Below are positions 15,954 through 25,458 of a DNA stretch of 64,000 nucleotides, piece by piece. The notes under the pieces were generated by a model, which did not search any database, was not told the origin of the DNA, and worked only from the letters and a program-made list of their open reading frames with translations. The first letter of the stretch is position 1; every line of letters begins with the position of its first letter. Location: positions 19,281 through 83,280 of the forward strand of contig JANQFR010000076.1 in assembly GCA_028277745.1 (NCBI GenBank), written 5' to 3'. Origin of the DNA: Phycisphaeraceae bacterium. GTDB lineage: Bacteria; Planctomycetota; Phycisphaerae; Phycisphaerales; Phycisphaeraceae. The position numbers and the translations under genes are program-made.

Positions 15954-16226
15954 GTGCCGAATCGCCACGCTTCGACATCTGATTCTGGAAGTTGGCTTGA
16001 GCTGATCCGGGCAGCGCGGCAGCGCGACCCCGAGCAGACGTTGGGGCAAGCGCTGGTCCGCCTGGCGCAACTCGCCGAAGCGGCCCATCAATATCAGCAC
16101 ACCCATCACCTGCTGCCTCTGCACCCCGATATCCCGGACCATCGGTTAAAGGCCCACGGACGGGTCTTAGGGCGCGTAGACGCCGCGCTTCGGCGCGGGT
16201 CGGACCGAAAGGAGTCGGACCGATGA
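15954..16226 (+). CDS. Small protein, first ORF of the flagellar operon
   Basis: 90 residues from a GTG with GAGG eight bases upstream. An ATG at 15915 in the same frame lies upstream of the predicted RpoN transcription start and is disfavoured. The protein is hydrophilic and probably helical (SWLELIRAARQRDPEQTLGQALVRLAQLAEAAHQYQ), with many His and Gln. No family recognised. It overlaps flgF by four bases (ATGA), and its last codons contain the flgF ribosome site AAAGGAG. Position directly behind the sigma-54-type promoter suggests a real flagellar accessory gene, but expression is unproven. Confidence 0.5.
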   Translation: MPNRHASTSDSGSWLELIRAARQRDPEQTLGQALVRLAQLAEAAHQYQHTHHLLPLHPDIPDHRLKAHGRVLGRVDAALRRGSDRKESDR

Positions 16227-17008
16227 ACTACGGCCTGTATCTCTCCGCCTCGGGCGTCCTGACGAACAGCTATCGTCAGGACGTCTATGCCAACAATCTG
16301 GCCAATGTGGAGACCGCCGGCTTCAAGCCGTACATCCCCACCATCAGCCAGCGACCGCCCGAATCGATCGAGGACCCCCAGCAGTTCGGGCTCTCGCAGA
16401 AGCTCCTCGACCGGCTTGGCGGCGGGGTCCTGACCGGGCCCGAACGCCTTAACTTCATGACCGGCCCCCTCCGGCACACCGGCCGGGAGCTCGACGCCGC
16501 CCTCACCCGGCCCGACCAGTTCTTCGCCGTCCAGCACACCGATCCCCAAACCGGCCGGACCAGCCTCCGCCTGACCCGCGACGGGCGGTTCAGCCGTAAC
16601 GAAGATGGCAATCTCGTCACCCAGACCGGCCAACGCGTGCTGGACCGGGAGAACCAGCCGATCACGATCCCCGACGGCGTTTTGCCGAGTATCAACGGCT
16701 CGGGTGAAATCATCGATCAGGACGGCAACGTTGTAGCCGGCATTCAAGTCACCCGGGTCTACGGACCGGAGGACAAGCTGCGGGCCTACGGCCAGAACCT
16801 CTTCGGCTTCAAACGCGGGGACGACCGGGAACTCATCGACAACCCCGTGATCGAGGCGGGTTTCACCGAGGATTCGTCGGTCAACCCGATCCACACCCTG
16901 ATGAAGCTGATCGCCGCCACCAAGTCCACCACCGGCAACGCTCAGATGATCAAGTACCAGGACCAGTTGATGGACCGGGCGATCAACACGCTTGGACGTG
17001 TCGCATAA
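16223..17008 (+). CDS. flgF: Flagellar basal-body rod protein FlgF
   Basis: 261 residues. N-terminal rod/hook signature SASGVLTNSYRQDVYANNLANVETAGFK and C-terminal NPIHTLMKLIAATKSTTGNAQMIKYQDQLMDRAINTLGRV form the paired helices shared by axial proteins. The middle block RELDAAL...FFAVQ is the FlgE/F/G type. It precedes flgG and is more divergent from FlgG norms, so proximal rod FlgF is the best call. AAAGGAG lies ten bases before the ATG. Confidence 0.88.
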   Translation: MNYGLYLSASGVLTNSYRQDVYANNLANVETAGFKPYIPTISQRPPESIEDPQQFGLSQKLLDRLGGGVLTGPERLNFMTGPLRHTGRELDAALTRPDQFFAVQHTDPQTGRTSLRLTRDGRFSRNEDGNLVTQTGQRVLDRENQPITIPDGVLPSINGSGEIIDQDGNVVAGIQVTRVYGPEDKLRAYGQNLFGFKRGDDRELIDNPVIEAGFTEDSSVNPIHTLMKLIAATKSTTGNAQMIKYQDQLMDRAINTLGRVA

Positions 17009-17080
17009 AACCGCAATAAGCATGACGTATAGCTTTGATCCAAAACATCAATGAGATTGAATTGAACGAGACTTAAATTT

Positions 17081-17890
17081 ATGGCTGTCACCGCACTTCA
17101 TTCCGCCGCCACCGGGCTCTCCGCTTTGTCGACCCAACTCGACGTCATCGCCAACAACCTGGCGAACGTCAATACCGACGGGTTCAAGGCCTCACGCGTG
17201 AACTTCGAAGACCTGATCTACCAGGTCCGCCAGGAGCCGGGTGTTGAGAACGCCCTGGGCGAGCAGCGGTTCGCCGGGACGCTCGTGGGCACCGGCGTGC
17301 GGGTTTCCAACACGCAACTCGATTTCCGCCAGGGTGAGCCCCGGCCGACCGGGCGCGAACTCGACGTCACCATCACCGGCAAGGGCTTCTTCCGGGTTCA
17401 GTCGCTCCCTGATCAAGGCGACGGCTTCGCTTACACCCGGGCCGGCAACTTCGCGAAAAACCGCGATGGCGTGCTGGTTTTAGGCAACGCCGACGGCCCG
17501 AGGCTGGTGCCGGAAGTGGATATCCCCGAAAACGTCACCGGCATTGAAATCACCAACACCGGCGAGATCCTGGCGTTCACCAATGAGAACGTGGAGCCGG
17601 AGCGGGTCGGCCAACTCGAGTTGTTCAACTTCGTCAACCCCGAGGGCCTCAAGCAGATCGGCGGCAACCTGATGCTCGAGACCCCCGCCTCCGGGCCCCC
17701 GGTCCAGGGCCTGCCCGGGGAGGGGCAGTTCGGCACGGTCCTCCAGCGTTTCCTTGAAGGATCGAATTCCGATCCGGTGGAGGAGCTCGTCGCTTTGATC
17801 AAGGCCCAACGCGCGTTCGAGATGAACTCGCAGACCATCCAGGCGGCGGACCAGACGCTCCAGGTGGTCAGCAACCTCAGACGGTTCTAA
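17081..17890 (+). CDS. flgG: Flagellar distal rod protein FlgG
   Basis: 269 residues. N-terminal MAVTALHSAATGLSALSTQL followed by VIANNLANVNTDGFKASR, middle GRELDVTITGKGFFRVQ and C-terminal NSDPVEELVALIKAQRAFEMNSQTIQAADQTLQVVSNLRRF are textbook FlgG. The protein forms the distal rod passing through the P- and L-rings, whose genes follow immediately. Seventy-two bases separate it from flgF and no strong ribosome site is seen. Confidence 0.95.
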   Translation: MAVTALHSAATGLSALSTQLDVIANNLANVNTDGFKASRVNFEDLIYQVRQEPGVENALGEQRFAGTLVGTGVRVSNTQLDFRQGEPRPTGRELDVTITGKGFFRVQSLPDQGDGFAYTRAGNFAKNRDGVLVLGNADGPRLVPEVDIPENVTGIEITNTGEILAFTNENVEPERVGQLELFNFVNPEGLKQIGGNLMLETPASGPPVQGLPGEGQFGTVLQRFLEGSNSDPVEELVALIKAQRAFEMNSQTIQAADQTLQVVSNLRRF

Positions 17891-17903
17891 TCGGTAAACA
17901 GTC

Positions 17904-19058
17904 ATGATGGCGATCAGGCGTAAACAGAATAAGAAACCGTCAGGCCCGGCTTGGGTGATCGCTTTGATCGTCGCTGTATCGTTGGCTTCTCATGTGTTGG
18001 CGAACACCGTTCGGCTGCACGAGCAGGCGGGGTCGTCGGGGCCCACCGTCACGCTGGAAGAGGTCGCCGACCTTGACGGCGACGACGCTTCCCGGTTCGG
18101 CGGCGTCATCGTCGGGGCGTTTGGCGAAAACGCACCCACGCTCCAGGTCTCGATGGAAACGGTCAGGGAAGCGTTGACGCGCCAGGGCGCCAACTGGGGC
18201 ACCCTCTCTCTGGTCGGCTTCAACCGCTGCCAGGTGACGCGCCTCCAGGAGCCGGCGGTGGTGGATGCCGACCGTCCCGAGGTGGATCACGCGACGGTCG
18301 CTGTGAATCTCGAGCATGAGATCGACCTGAAAACCCCCTTGACGCTGCGCGATCACCTGCGGGAGACCATCGCCAGCCGGTGCGGGGCGGACCCGGCCGA
18401 CCTGCGGATCACTTTTCGCGAAGCGGACGGCGCCCGGCTGGACATGTCGTTGATGCGGAACCGCTTTGAGGTTGGGTTCGCCACCAAAAATGTGTTGGGA
18501 CGGATCCCCATCAGGATCCATACGCTCAGCCGCGGCCGCACCGACGGGTCCTTTATGATCACCGCCCGGGTCGAGCGGCGTGTCCTGGGGGTGGTCGCCA
18601 CCCGGGTGATCCCCTCGCGGAGGCCGTTCCCTTCTGACGCCGTTGAAGTGCGTGAACTCTGGCTGGATACGGAAGACGGCCCGCCGCTCACGGACCTTTC
18701 CATGGTGGTGGGGCAGATGGCCGCGGTGGCGATCCGCCCCGGGATGGCGATCTCGGCGCACATGATCCGTCCGCCGCTGCTGGTCCGCCGCGGGGACCCG
18801 GTCACGGTCCGTGTCGTGATCGGCGACCTGTCGGTCCGGTCGGTCGCCAAGGCCGTCGAAGACGGTGCGCTGGACGACGTAATCACGCTCCGGCGCCAGG
18901 GCGGGCGCGACACGTTCACGGCGACGGTGACCGGCTTGCGCGAAGCGACGATCCTGATGGACCCCATCGCCCCGCGCCCCGCGGCGCCCGCGTCGGCGCG
19001 GCGGTCGCCTGACGGCCTTTCACGGACCATCGCCACATTCAGGGAGCAGTCAAAATGA
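17904..19058 (+). CDS. flgA: Flagellar P-ring assembly chaperone FlgA
   Basis: 384 residues, longer than the usual 220-240 because of an extended N-terminal half. A signal segment (AWVIALIVAVSLASHVLA) targets it to the periplasm. The C-terminal half holds the SAF domain: RRPFPSDAVEVRELWLD, VVGQMAAVAIRPGMAISAHMIRPPLLVRRGDPVTV, typical of FlgA, the chaperone that helps FlgI assemble into the P-ring. The N-terminal part (TLEEVADLDGDDASRFGGVIVG) resembles the first FlgA repeat. It overlaps flgH by four bases. Confidence 0.88.
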   Translation: MMAIRRKQNKKPSGPAWVIALIVAVSLASHVLANTVRLHEQAGSSGPTVTLEEVADLDGDDASRFGGVIVGAFGENAPTLQVSMETVREALTRQGANWGTLSLVGFNRCQVTRLQEPAVVDADRPEVDHATVAVNLEHEIDLKTPLTLRDHLRETIASRCGADPADLRITFREADGARLDMSLMRNRFEVGFATKNVLGRIPIRIHTLSRGRTDGSFMITARVERRVLGVVATRVIPSRRPFPSDAVEVRELWLDTEDGPPLTDLSMVVGQMAAVAIRPGMAISAHMIRPPLLVRRGDPVTVRVVIGDLSVRSVAKAVEDGALDDVITLRRQGGRDTFTATVTGLREATILMDPIAPRPAAPASARRSPDGLSRTIATFREQSK

Positions 19059-19756
19059 TCCGCGGTTCTGTCGTCTTTCTGTTGTTCATCACCGGCGCGA
19101 CGGCGTACGCTCAATCGGCCTCGTTGTATTTCGAGCAGGTCGACGTGCCGGGCTATGTCGGCAACATCTATGTCCCGCCGTCTCCCCAGAAGACGATCTC
19201 CCCGGCCATCGCCGCGACGTCGCTGATGGCGGTGCCGATGCCGGAGCCGCGCCAATTCGCGGTCGGCGACCTGATCACCATCATCATCCGTGAAACGACT
19301 CAGGCCGACTGGTCGGGCAAGCTCGACACCTCCAAGGAGGTTGATTTCAACGGGTCGGTGGATCAGTTCCCGCGTTTCTCGTTCGCCGACTTCGCGTTGC
19401 GCAACGGCATCGGGACGCCGATCCAGCTGGATATGGGCTACGAACACGAGTTTGAAGGCGAGGGTGAGCTGCGCCGCCATGAAACCATCACCGGCCGCAT
19501 GACCGCGCGGATCATCGATGTTAAACCCAACGGAACCCTCGCGATCGAGGCGACCAAATACAACCAGGTCGACAAAGAGACCCTCCGCCTCACCCTCACG
19601 GGCGTCTGCCGGTCTGACGATGTCTCGATCGAGAACACCATTCTTTCCAGCCAGATTTACGACCTGCACCTGGTGAAGGAACACACCGGCGAGCTCCGCA
19701 AGGCCACACGCAAGGGCATCCTCACCCAGCTTTTCGAGCTGCTGTTCAACTTTTAA
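19055..19756 (+). CDS. flgH: Flagellar L-ring protein FlgH, lacking a lipobox
   Basis: 233 residues. FAVGDLITIIIRETTQADWSG and the C-terminal ETLRLTLTGVCRSDDVSIENTILSSQIYDLHL are the conserved FlgH blocks forming the outer-membrane bushing. Unlike typical FlgH, the signal (MIRGSVVFLLFITGATAYAQ) has no Cys for lipid attachment and looks like a signal peptidase I substrate. AGGGAG precedes the ATG. The L-ring implies an outer membrane, consistent with the LptD-like gene elsewhere in the window. Confidence 0.92.
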   Translation: MIRGSVVFLLFITGATAYAQSASLYFEQVDVPGYVGNIYVPPSPQKTISPAIAATSLMAVPMPEPRQFAVGDLITIIIRETTQADWSGKLDTSKEVDFNGSVDQFPRFSFADFALRNGIGTPIQLDMGYEHEFEGEGELRRHETITGRMTARIIDVKPNGTLAIEATKYNQVDKETLRLTLTGVCRSDDVSIENTILSSQIYDLHLVKEHTGELRKATRKGILTQLFELLFNF

Positions 19757-19773
19757 GACATGGTTGATTTGAG

Positions 19774-20838
19774 ATGATGAAAGCTATCCTCCTGACGCTG
19801 ATGATTCTGCTGGCGGCTGCTCCGGCGCACGCGGTCCAGATCCGCGATATCGTCCGGCTCAAGGGGTCGGAGCACAACAAACTCATCGGCCAGGGCGTCG
19901 TGGTCGGGCTCAACGGCACCGGCGACGGTGCCCACCCGCCCACGCTCGAGATGCTGGCGCAGTTCATCGGCCATTACGGGGTCCCGAACGTGAACGCCGG
20001 GATGCTCAGCAACAACAAGAACGTGGCGCTGGTGTACCTGTCGGCGCAGATCCCCGACGAGGGTATCGCGGAGGGCGACCGGATCGACGTGAAGGTGTCG
20101 GCGGCGGGCCCGGCGACCAGCCTGGCGGGCGGCACCCTGATCATGATCCCAATGACCGGGCCGCTGCGCGACAGCCCGGTGCTGGCCTACGCCGAGGGCC
20201 GGATCAATATCCCGGACCCCAAGGCGCCCAACGACGGGATCATCACCATGGGCGCCCAGCTGATTCAGGACATTTCCACGTCGGCGATGGACCCGTACTT
20301 CCGGCTCCGCCTGGTGATCGACGAGGCCTACGCCGGCTGGCCGACCGCCAACGCGATCGCGGGCCAGATCAACGGCGTCATGTCTCCCGACGGGCCAGAC
20401 ATCGCCAAGGTGGCGGACGGGAAAAACGTCCTGGTCAACGTGCCGGTCTATCAGCGCGACAACCCCGCGCAGTTCATCAACGACATCCTCGTGACCTACA
20501 TCGACATGGCGTTCGTTTCCGGCGGGGCCAAGGTCGTCGTGAATGAGCGCAGCGGCACGATCGTGATCACGGGTGAGGTGGAGGTCTCGCCGGTGCTGAT
20601 CAGCCACGCGGGCCTGACGGTGACGACGCTGACGCCCGAACCGATCGGCACGCCGTTCGAACCGATCGAGACCCAGACCCATTTCGTCGCGATGGACCCG
20701 CAGGACCGGGGCGGCGCCAGGCTGGCGGACCTCCTCGCCGCGTTCAATCAGCTGAAGGTCAGCGCCAAAGACCGGATCCAGATCCTGCGGATGATGCACC
20801 AGGCCGGCCAGCTTCACGCGGAGTTTATTGTCGAATGA
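19774..20838 (+). CDS. flgI: Flagellar P-ring protein FlgI
   Basis: 354 residues. Signal peptide MMKAILLTLMILLAAAPAHA, then VQIRDIVRLKG...KLIGQGVVVGLNGTGDG, the FlgI signature, and SNNKNVALVYLSAQIP and VVVNERSGTIVITGEVEVSPV further on. Forms the ring around the rod in the periplasm. It overlaps the flgJ start by four bases. Confidence 0.96.
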   Translation: MMKAILLTLMILLAAAPAHAVQIRDIVRLKGSEHNKLIGQGVVVGLNGTGDGAHPPTLEMLAQFIGHYGVPNVNAGMLSNNKNVALVYLSAQIPDEGIAEGDRIDVKVSAAGPATSLAGGTLIMIPMTGPLRDSPVLAYAEGRINIPDPKAPNDGIITMGAQLIQDISTSAMDPYFRLRLVIDEAYAGWPTANAIAGQINGVMSPDGPDIAKVADGKNVLVNVPVYQRDNPAQFINDILVTYIDMAFVSGGAKVVVNERSGTIVITGEVEVSPVLISHAGLTVTTLTPEPIGTPFEPIETQTHFVAMDPQDRGGARLADLLAAFNQLKVSAKDRIQILRMMHQAGQLHAEFIVE

Positions 20839-21191
20839 CCCCCGTCCACGCATTGACAGACCGGACCGCGGCGGCCGCGGCGCAGCCCCACCGGAAGGAC
20901 GCCGCCGCCGACTTCGAGCGGGCGCTGACGGCCGCCTCGTCGGGCGACCAGGTGCGCGACGCCGCCCGCGGGCTGGTTTCCTCCGCGTTCCTGCTGCCCA
21001 TGCTCGCGCAGGTGCGGGCGTCGGCCAAAGAAGGCGATCTGCTCCACGGCGGCTTCGGCGAAGACGTTTGGCGGCAGCAGCTGGACACGATGATCGCGGA
21101 CCGCATCCTGCAGAAATCAAACTTCTCGGTCGTCGAGGCGGTTTACCGGAACATCGTCCCGAAACAGGCGGAGGCGGACGTCTATGGCTAG
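20835..21191 (+). CDS. flgJ: Rod-binding protein FlgJ, N-terminal domain only
   Basis: 118 residues, matching only the rod-capping domain (PF10135): LVSSAFLLPMLAQVRASAK...GGFGEDVWRQQLDTMIADRIL. The peptidoglycan hydrolase half of enterobacterial FlgJ is absent, as in many non-proteobacterial flagellates, so a separate murein hydrolase must open the wall. The ATG overlaps the flgI stop and the end overlaps flgN by eight bases. Confidence 0.88.
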   Translation: MTPVHALTDRTAAAAAQPHRKDAAADFERALTAASSGDQVRDAARGLVSSAFLLPMLAQVRASAKEGDLLHGGFGEDVWRQQLDTMIADRILQKSNFSVVEAVYRNIVPKQAEADVYG

Positions 21192-21699
21192 AAACATCCA
21201 ACCCACGCTTACCGCTCTCGAGACGGTGATCCAGCAGCAACTTCAGATTCATGATTTTCTTCTGGAGACGGCGCCCAAAAAGCAGGATGCGTTGCGGTCG
21301 GGCGACGCCCCGAAGCTCGCGGAGCTTTGCCGCCTCGAGAACGAGAAGGTTCAGGCGTTGAGCGAGCTTGAAAAGAAACGCCTGGAGGTCGCGGCCCGGC
21401 TGACGCTGCTGGTGAAGCCCGGCGCCGCTGAGCCGATGCGGCTCAAGGACATCGCCGAGCACCTGGCCGAGCCAGCGCGGCGTAAGCTCCTGCTCCTGCG
21501 AGATGAGTTGACCCAACGGGTTCAGCAGGTCAAGCAGCAGACCGCGGTCGCGCGGCGGGCGACCGACGCGCTGATGAAGCACATGCAGGGCGTGGTCCAG
21601 ACCATCGGCGCGATGGCGACCGGCGTTTCCACTTATTCGGATGACGGCATGCGGCCGACGGCGGCCACGGCGGTCAGCACCTTCAGTATGACGGCGTAA
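21184..21699 (+). CDS. flgN: FlgN-like export chaperone
   Basis: 171 residues, largely helical: LETVIQQQLQIHDFLLETAPKKQDALRSGD, LENEKVQALSELEKKR and LLLLRDELTQRVQQVKQQT fit the FlgN family (PF05130), cytoplasmic chaperones that protect FlgK and FlgL before export. Its position four bases before flgK supports this. Sequence similarity in this family is low, so position carries much of the weight. Confidence 0.8.
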   Translation: MARNIQPTLTALETVIQQQLQIHDFLLETAPKKQDALRSGDAPKLAELCRLENEKVQALSELEKKRLEVAARLTLLVKPGAAEPMRLKDIAEHLAEPARRKLLLLRDELTQRVQQVKQQTAVARRATDALMKHMQGVVQTIGAMATGVSTYSDDGMRPTAATAVSTFSMTA

Positions 21700-21702
21700 C
21701 CC

Positions 21703-23415
21703 ATGACACTCGGCGCTTCTCTCCAGATCGGACGGACCGGCTTGCTCGCGTCGCAGGCCGCGCTGGAAGTGGCGGGCAACAACCTCGCCAACGTCGCGAC
21801 CCGCGGCTATCACCGCCAGACGATCTCGCTGGCGCCGAACCCGTACCAGGAGATTCAACAAGGCGTTTTCGCAGGCCGGGGGGTGCAGATCTCCTCCATC
21901 ACCCGACAGATCGACGAGGCGCTCGAGGCCCGGCTCCGCGGGGCGGTCTCCGACGGCGGGCGGTCCGCGGCGATGGTGAACCTGCTGTCGCAGGTCGAGT
22001 CGCTTCAGAATGAATTCACCGAGGCCGACCTGTCGACCCGCCTCGGCACCTTCTTCAACGCCTGGTCTCAGCTTGCCAACAATCCTCAGGACCAGTCACT
22101 GCGAACGCTGGTCGTGCAGGAGGCGGCGACGCTCTCCACCTTTATCCGCGACCTCGACCAGGACCTGGGCGAACTCCAGCTCCAGACCGACCGCACCACC
22201 GGGCAGGTGGTTGAAACGGTCAACGACCTCCTGTCGCGCATCGAGCAGGTGAACCAGAGCATCGCCCTGGCTGAGGGCGGCAACCCGGGCGGGGCGGGGG
22301 GGCTGCGCGACCAGCGCGACCAGTTGTTGAGCGAGCTATCGCAGTACCTGGACATCTCCACGGTGGAAAGCCCCAACGGCGTGGTCGACGTGTTTGTCGG
22401 GTCGATCCCGATCGTCCTGAACGGGCGGAGCCGGGGCGTCGAACTGCGTGAGCGAACCATCGACGGCCAGGTCCAGACGGACGTGGTGGTCGCGGCGGAT
22501 CAGTCCCCGCTCGATATCTCCTCGGGCGAGTTGGGGGCGTTGGTCCAGTTCCGCCAGAATGACCTGCAGGACGCCATCGACACCCTCGACACCCTGGCCA
22601 GCCAGTTGATCTATCAGGTCAACCGCATCCATTCGCAGAGTCAGGGGCTGAGCGGCTACACGAGTCTGACCAGCCAGAGCCGGGTGATCGACGCCTCGGC
22701 CGCGCTGAACGACCTCGACGCCACCGGGCTTGACTTCGCGGCCGGCCACGGCTCCTTCCAGCTCCACCTGACCCAGAAGTCGACCGGCCAGCAAACCACC
22801 ACCACCATCAACATCGATCTCGACGGCATCAACCCGGCCGGTGACACGACGCTGACGAGCCTCGCCGCGGAGATCAACGCGGTGAGCGGCGTCAGCGCCG
22901 TGGTGACCGCGGACGGCCGCCTACAGATCGACTCGGCCAGCGCTGATTTCGAGGTGACCTTCAGCGACGACAGCTCGGGTGTCCTGGCGGCGCTGGGGAT
23001 CAACACCTTTTTCACGGGCGGCGACGCGTTCGATATCGACGTGAACGCCGCGTTGCTGACGTCGCCGGATCACCTCGCCGCCGCTCGGGGACATCTGCCG
23101 GGCGATAACAGCGGGGCGCTGGCGATCGCCGACCTGCGCGACCAGTCGCTTGGTGAGCTGAATGGGCAAAGCCTGACGCGGTATTGGAACCGCCATGTCG
23201 AGGATTTCGCGATCCGCCTGGCGCAGGCCCAGGAACAGGAGCGGGCGGATGCGGTGGTGCGCGAGTCGTTGGAGGCTCAACAGCAGTCGGTGTCGGGCGT
23301 GAACATGGATGAAGAAACGATCGATCTGATCCGCTACCAGAGCTCTTACCAGGCGAGCGCGCGGTTTCTGAGCGTGGTTGACGAGTTATACAGAACGTTG
23401 TTGGGGCTGATTTAA
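21703..23415 (+). CDS. flgK: Flagellar hook-associated protein 1
   Basis: 570 residues. Start LQIGRTGLLASQAALEVAGNNLANVATRGYHRQ and end SGVNMDEETIDLIRYQSSYQASARFLSVVDELYRTLLGLI are the paired D0 helices of FlgK, the first hook-filament junction protein. The long middle includes a flagellin_IN-like segment (TLTSLAAEINAVSGVSAVV, about residues 385-405). Normal length for the family. Confidence 0.95.
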   Translation: MTLGASLQIGRTGLLASQAALEVAGNNLANVATRGYHRQTISLAPNPYQEIQQGVFAGRGVQISSITRQIDEALEARLRGAVSDGGRSAAMVNLLSQVESLQNEFTEADLSTRLGTFFNAWSQLANNPQDQSLRTLVVQEAATLSTFIRDLDQDLGELQLQTDRTTGQVVETVNDLLSRIEQVNQSIALAEGGNPGGAGGLRDQRDQLLSELSQYLDISTVESPNGVVDVFVGSIPIVLNGRSRGVELRERTIDGQVQTDVVVAADQSPLDISSGELGALVQFRQNDLQDAIDTLDTLASQLIYQVNRIHSQSQGLSGYTSLTSQSRVIDASAALNDLDATGLDFAAGHGSFQLHLTQKSTGQQTTTTINIDLDGINPAGDTTLTSLAAEINAVSGVSAVVTADGRLQIDSASADFEVTFSDDSSGVLAALGINTFFTGGDAFDIDVNAALLTSPDHLAAARGHLPGDNSGALAIADLRDQSLGELNGQSLTRYWNRHVEDFAIRLAQAQEQERADAVVRESLEAQQQSVSGVNMDEETIDLIRYQSSYQASARFLSVVDELYRTLLGLI

Positions 23416-23440
23416 GACGTAACGGAAGGCTGACTGAATC

Positions 23441-25396
23441 ATGGCCGGTGTTGGCTCGATCTCATCACGAACCACTTCGCTTCAGATCAATGACAGCCTG
23501 TTGCGTTCCCTGCAGCGTACGCAGCAACAGCTGTTCAGGGCTCAGAACGAGATCAACACGCTCAAGTCGGTGAACAAGCCCAGCGAGGGGCCGGACAAGA
23601 CGTCCTCGATCCTGTTTCTGGAGCAGAACATCCAGGAGCGGGTGCAGATCAACGAGAATCTGCAGTTCGCGCTGTCGATGCTCAATAACGCCGACGCGGC
23701 GCTGGGGGACGTGACGGATGTGTTGATCGAGGCTCAGTCGCTGGCCTCCGGCCAGGTGGGCGTCGGCTCGGACGACGAGACCCGCAAGGCGACCGCCGAG
23801 GTGGTCGACGCTCAGTTGACGGCCATCATCGAGATCGCGAACCGGCAGTTCAACGACCTGTCGATCTTCGGCGGCAACAACGGCGCCGGTCGCAACGGCG
23901 AGGTGTTCGTCGAGTTCCTGGGAGGGATCCGGTATCTCGGGTCGGACACGAGCCTGACGGGCGACATCGGCGACGGGCGCACCCAGACCATCAACAGCAA
24001 CGGCCTGGCGGCGTTCGGCGCCCTCTCGTCACGCGTCAGGTCCCAGGTCGATCTTGATCCGACGCTGGTTCCGACGACGAAACTGTCGGACGTCAATGGG
24101 GCTCAGCAACTGGGCGTGCGCAGCGGATCGGTGCAGCTGGTGGTGGACGGGGCCGCGACGGTCGTGGATCTGACCTCGGCCGAGACGGTTGACGACGTCG
24201 TCACGCGGATCAACGCGGCGATCAACGTCATCGACCCAACCGCCGGCGCCGTCACGCTCAACGACCACCACTTCGACCTGACCGCCAACGCCGGACACAC
24301 CATCACCATCGCCGACATCGGCGAGTCCCAGACCGCCGCGGACCTGGGGATCACCGGGACCGCCGCTTCCGTGACCCTCGCCGGGGGGGACCTCAACGCC
24401 CGCATCACCCAGCAGACCAGCCTCGGCTCGCTCGACGCCATGATCGACTTCGTCAACGGCCTGATGATCACGCAGGGGACCGAAACCCGGACCGTGGCGG
24501 TCAATGCGACCGATACGGTGCAGGACCTTCAGAACCGGATCGAATCCCTGGGCATCGGCGTCCGGCTGGAGATCAACGACGCGGGCGACAGCTTCAACCT
24601 GATCAGCGAGGTCAGCGGCCTGAGCATGAGCATCGGTGAAAACGGCGGAACGACCGCCGCCGACCTGGGCCTGCTGACGCTGGGAAGCGACACCCGGCTC
24701 GACAGCTTCCGCAACGGCCTGGGTGTCGAGCCCCAGGAAGGCGTCGACGATTTCCGCATCAGCCTGCACGACGGCACGACGATCGATATCGACGCGACGG
24801 GCCTGACCACGGTCGGTGACCTGATGGCGCGGATCCAGGCCGAGGCCGACGCGGTCACCGCGATGCCGGGCGATCTGACCGTCAGCCTGGCCACGGTCGG
24901 GACGGGCATCGTGTTGACGGACAACACCGCGGGCGGGGGTGAGTTCAAGGTCGAGAATCTGGGATTGAGCCTCGTCGCCGATCAGTTGGGGCTGACCGCC
25001 AACGCCGGGGCCGGCGCCGCCGGCGCCTCCCTCACCAGCGAGGACAAGGCCCAGGTCCGGGTCGACAGCGTCTTCACCCATTTGAAAGATTTAAGCGAGG
25101 CTTTGCGGAATAACGACACGCTTGGCATCACCCTTGCTGGAGAAAGGGTGGAGAACGACGTGGAAAGCGTCACCTCCGCCCGGGCGACCGTCGGCATCGA
25201 AGCCGCCCGCGTCGTGCAGACCCAGCAACGCATGGATGACATCGACATCATGGAAAAAAGCATGCTCAGCCAGCTTCAGGACGCGGACCTCACCGAGGTG
25301 ATTACGCGGTACGCCCAGTTGCAGCAGCAGTTGGAGGCGTCGCTGCAGTCGGGCTCCCTCCTGAACCAGTTGAGCTTACTGGACTTTTTGCGCTAG
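23441..25396 (+). CDS. flgL: Flagellar hook-associated protein 3, enlarged
   Basis: 651 residues, about twice the usual FlgL length. The terminal domains are conserved: RTTSLQINDSLLRSLQRTQQQL...FRAQNEINT at the N-terminus and IDIMEKSMLSQLQDADLTEVITRYAQLQQQL at the C-terminus. Between about residues 220 and 540 lie several flagellin_IN-like repeats (PF07196), for example VDLTSAETVDDVVTRINAAI, VNATDTVQDLQNRIESLG and IDATGLTTVGDLMARIQ, each followed by a hydrophobic beta segment and an ADLGI/ADLGL-like phrase. The extra domains should project from the junction surface. Confidence 0.92.
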   Translation: MAGVGSISSRTTSLQINDSLLRSLQRTQQQLFRAQNEINTLKSVNKPSEGPDKTSSILFLEQNIQERVQINENLQFALSMLNNADAALGDVTDVLIEAQSLASGQVGVGSDDETRKATAEVVDAQLTAIIEIANRQFNDLSIFGGNNGAGRNGEVFVEFLGGIRYLGSDTSLTGDIGDGRTQTINSNGLAAFGALSSRVRSQVDLDPTLVPTTKLSDVNGAQQLGVRSGSVQLVVDGAATVVDLTSAETVDDVVTRINAAINVIDPTAGAVTLNDHHFDLTANAGHTITIADIGESQTAADLGITGTAASVTLAGGDLNARITQQTSLGSLDAMIDFVNGLMITQGTETRTVAVNATDTVQDLQNRIESLGIGVRLEINDAGDSFNLISEVSGLSMSIGENGGTTAADLGLLTLGSDTRLDSFRNGLGVEPQEGVDDFRISLHDGTTIDIDATGLTTVGDLMARIQAEADAVTAMPGDLTVSLATVGTGIVLTDNTAGGGEFKVENLGLSLVADQLGLTANAGAGAAGASLTSEDKAQVRVDSVFTHLKDLSEALRNNDTLGITLAGERVENDVESVTSARATVGIEAARVVQTQQRMDDIDIMEKSMLSQLQDADLTEVITRYAQLQQQLEASLQSGSLLNQLSLLDFLR

Positions 25397-25399
25397 GAA

Positions 25400-25414
25400 G
25401 CGCAACGCTTGCGC
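25400..25414 (+). other. Hairpin after flgL
   Basis: GCGCAA-CGC-TTGCGC, a six-pair stem with a three-base loop four bases past the flgL stop. No T-run follows, so it may stabilise the 3' end of processed mRNA rather than terminate. Confidence 0.4.
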
Positions 25415-25458
25415 GGCCGGCCGAACGTCAAGGCCAATCGACCGGACGCGACCTCAAA

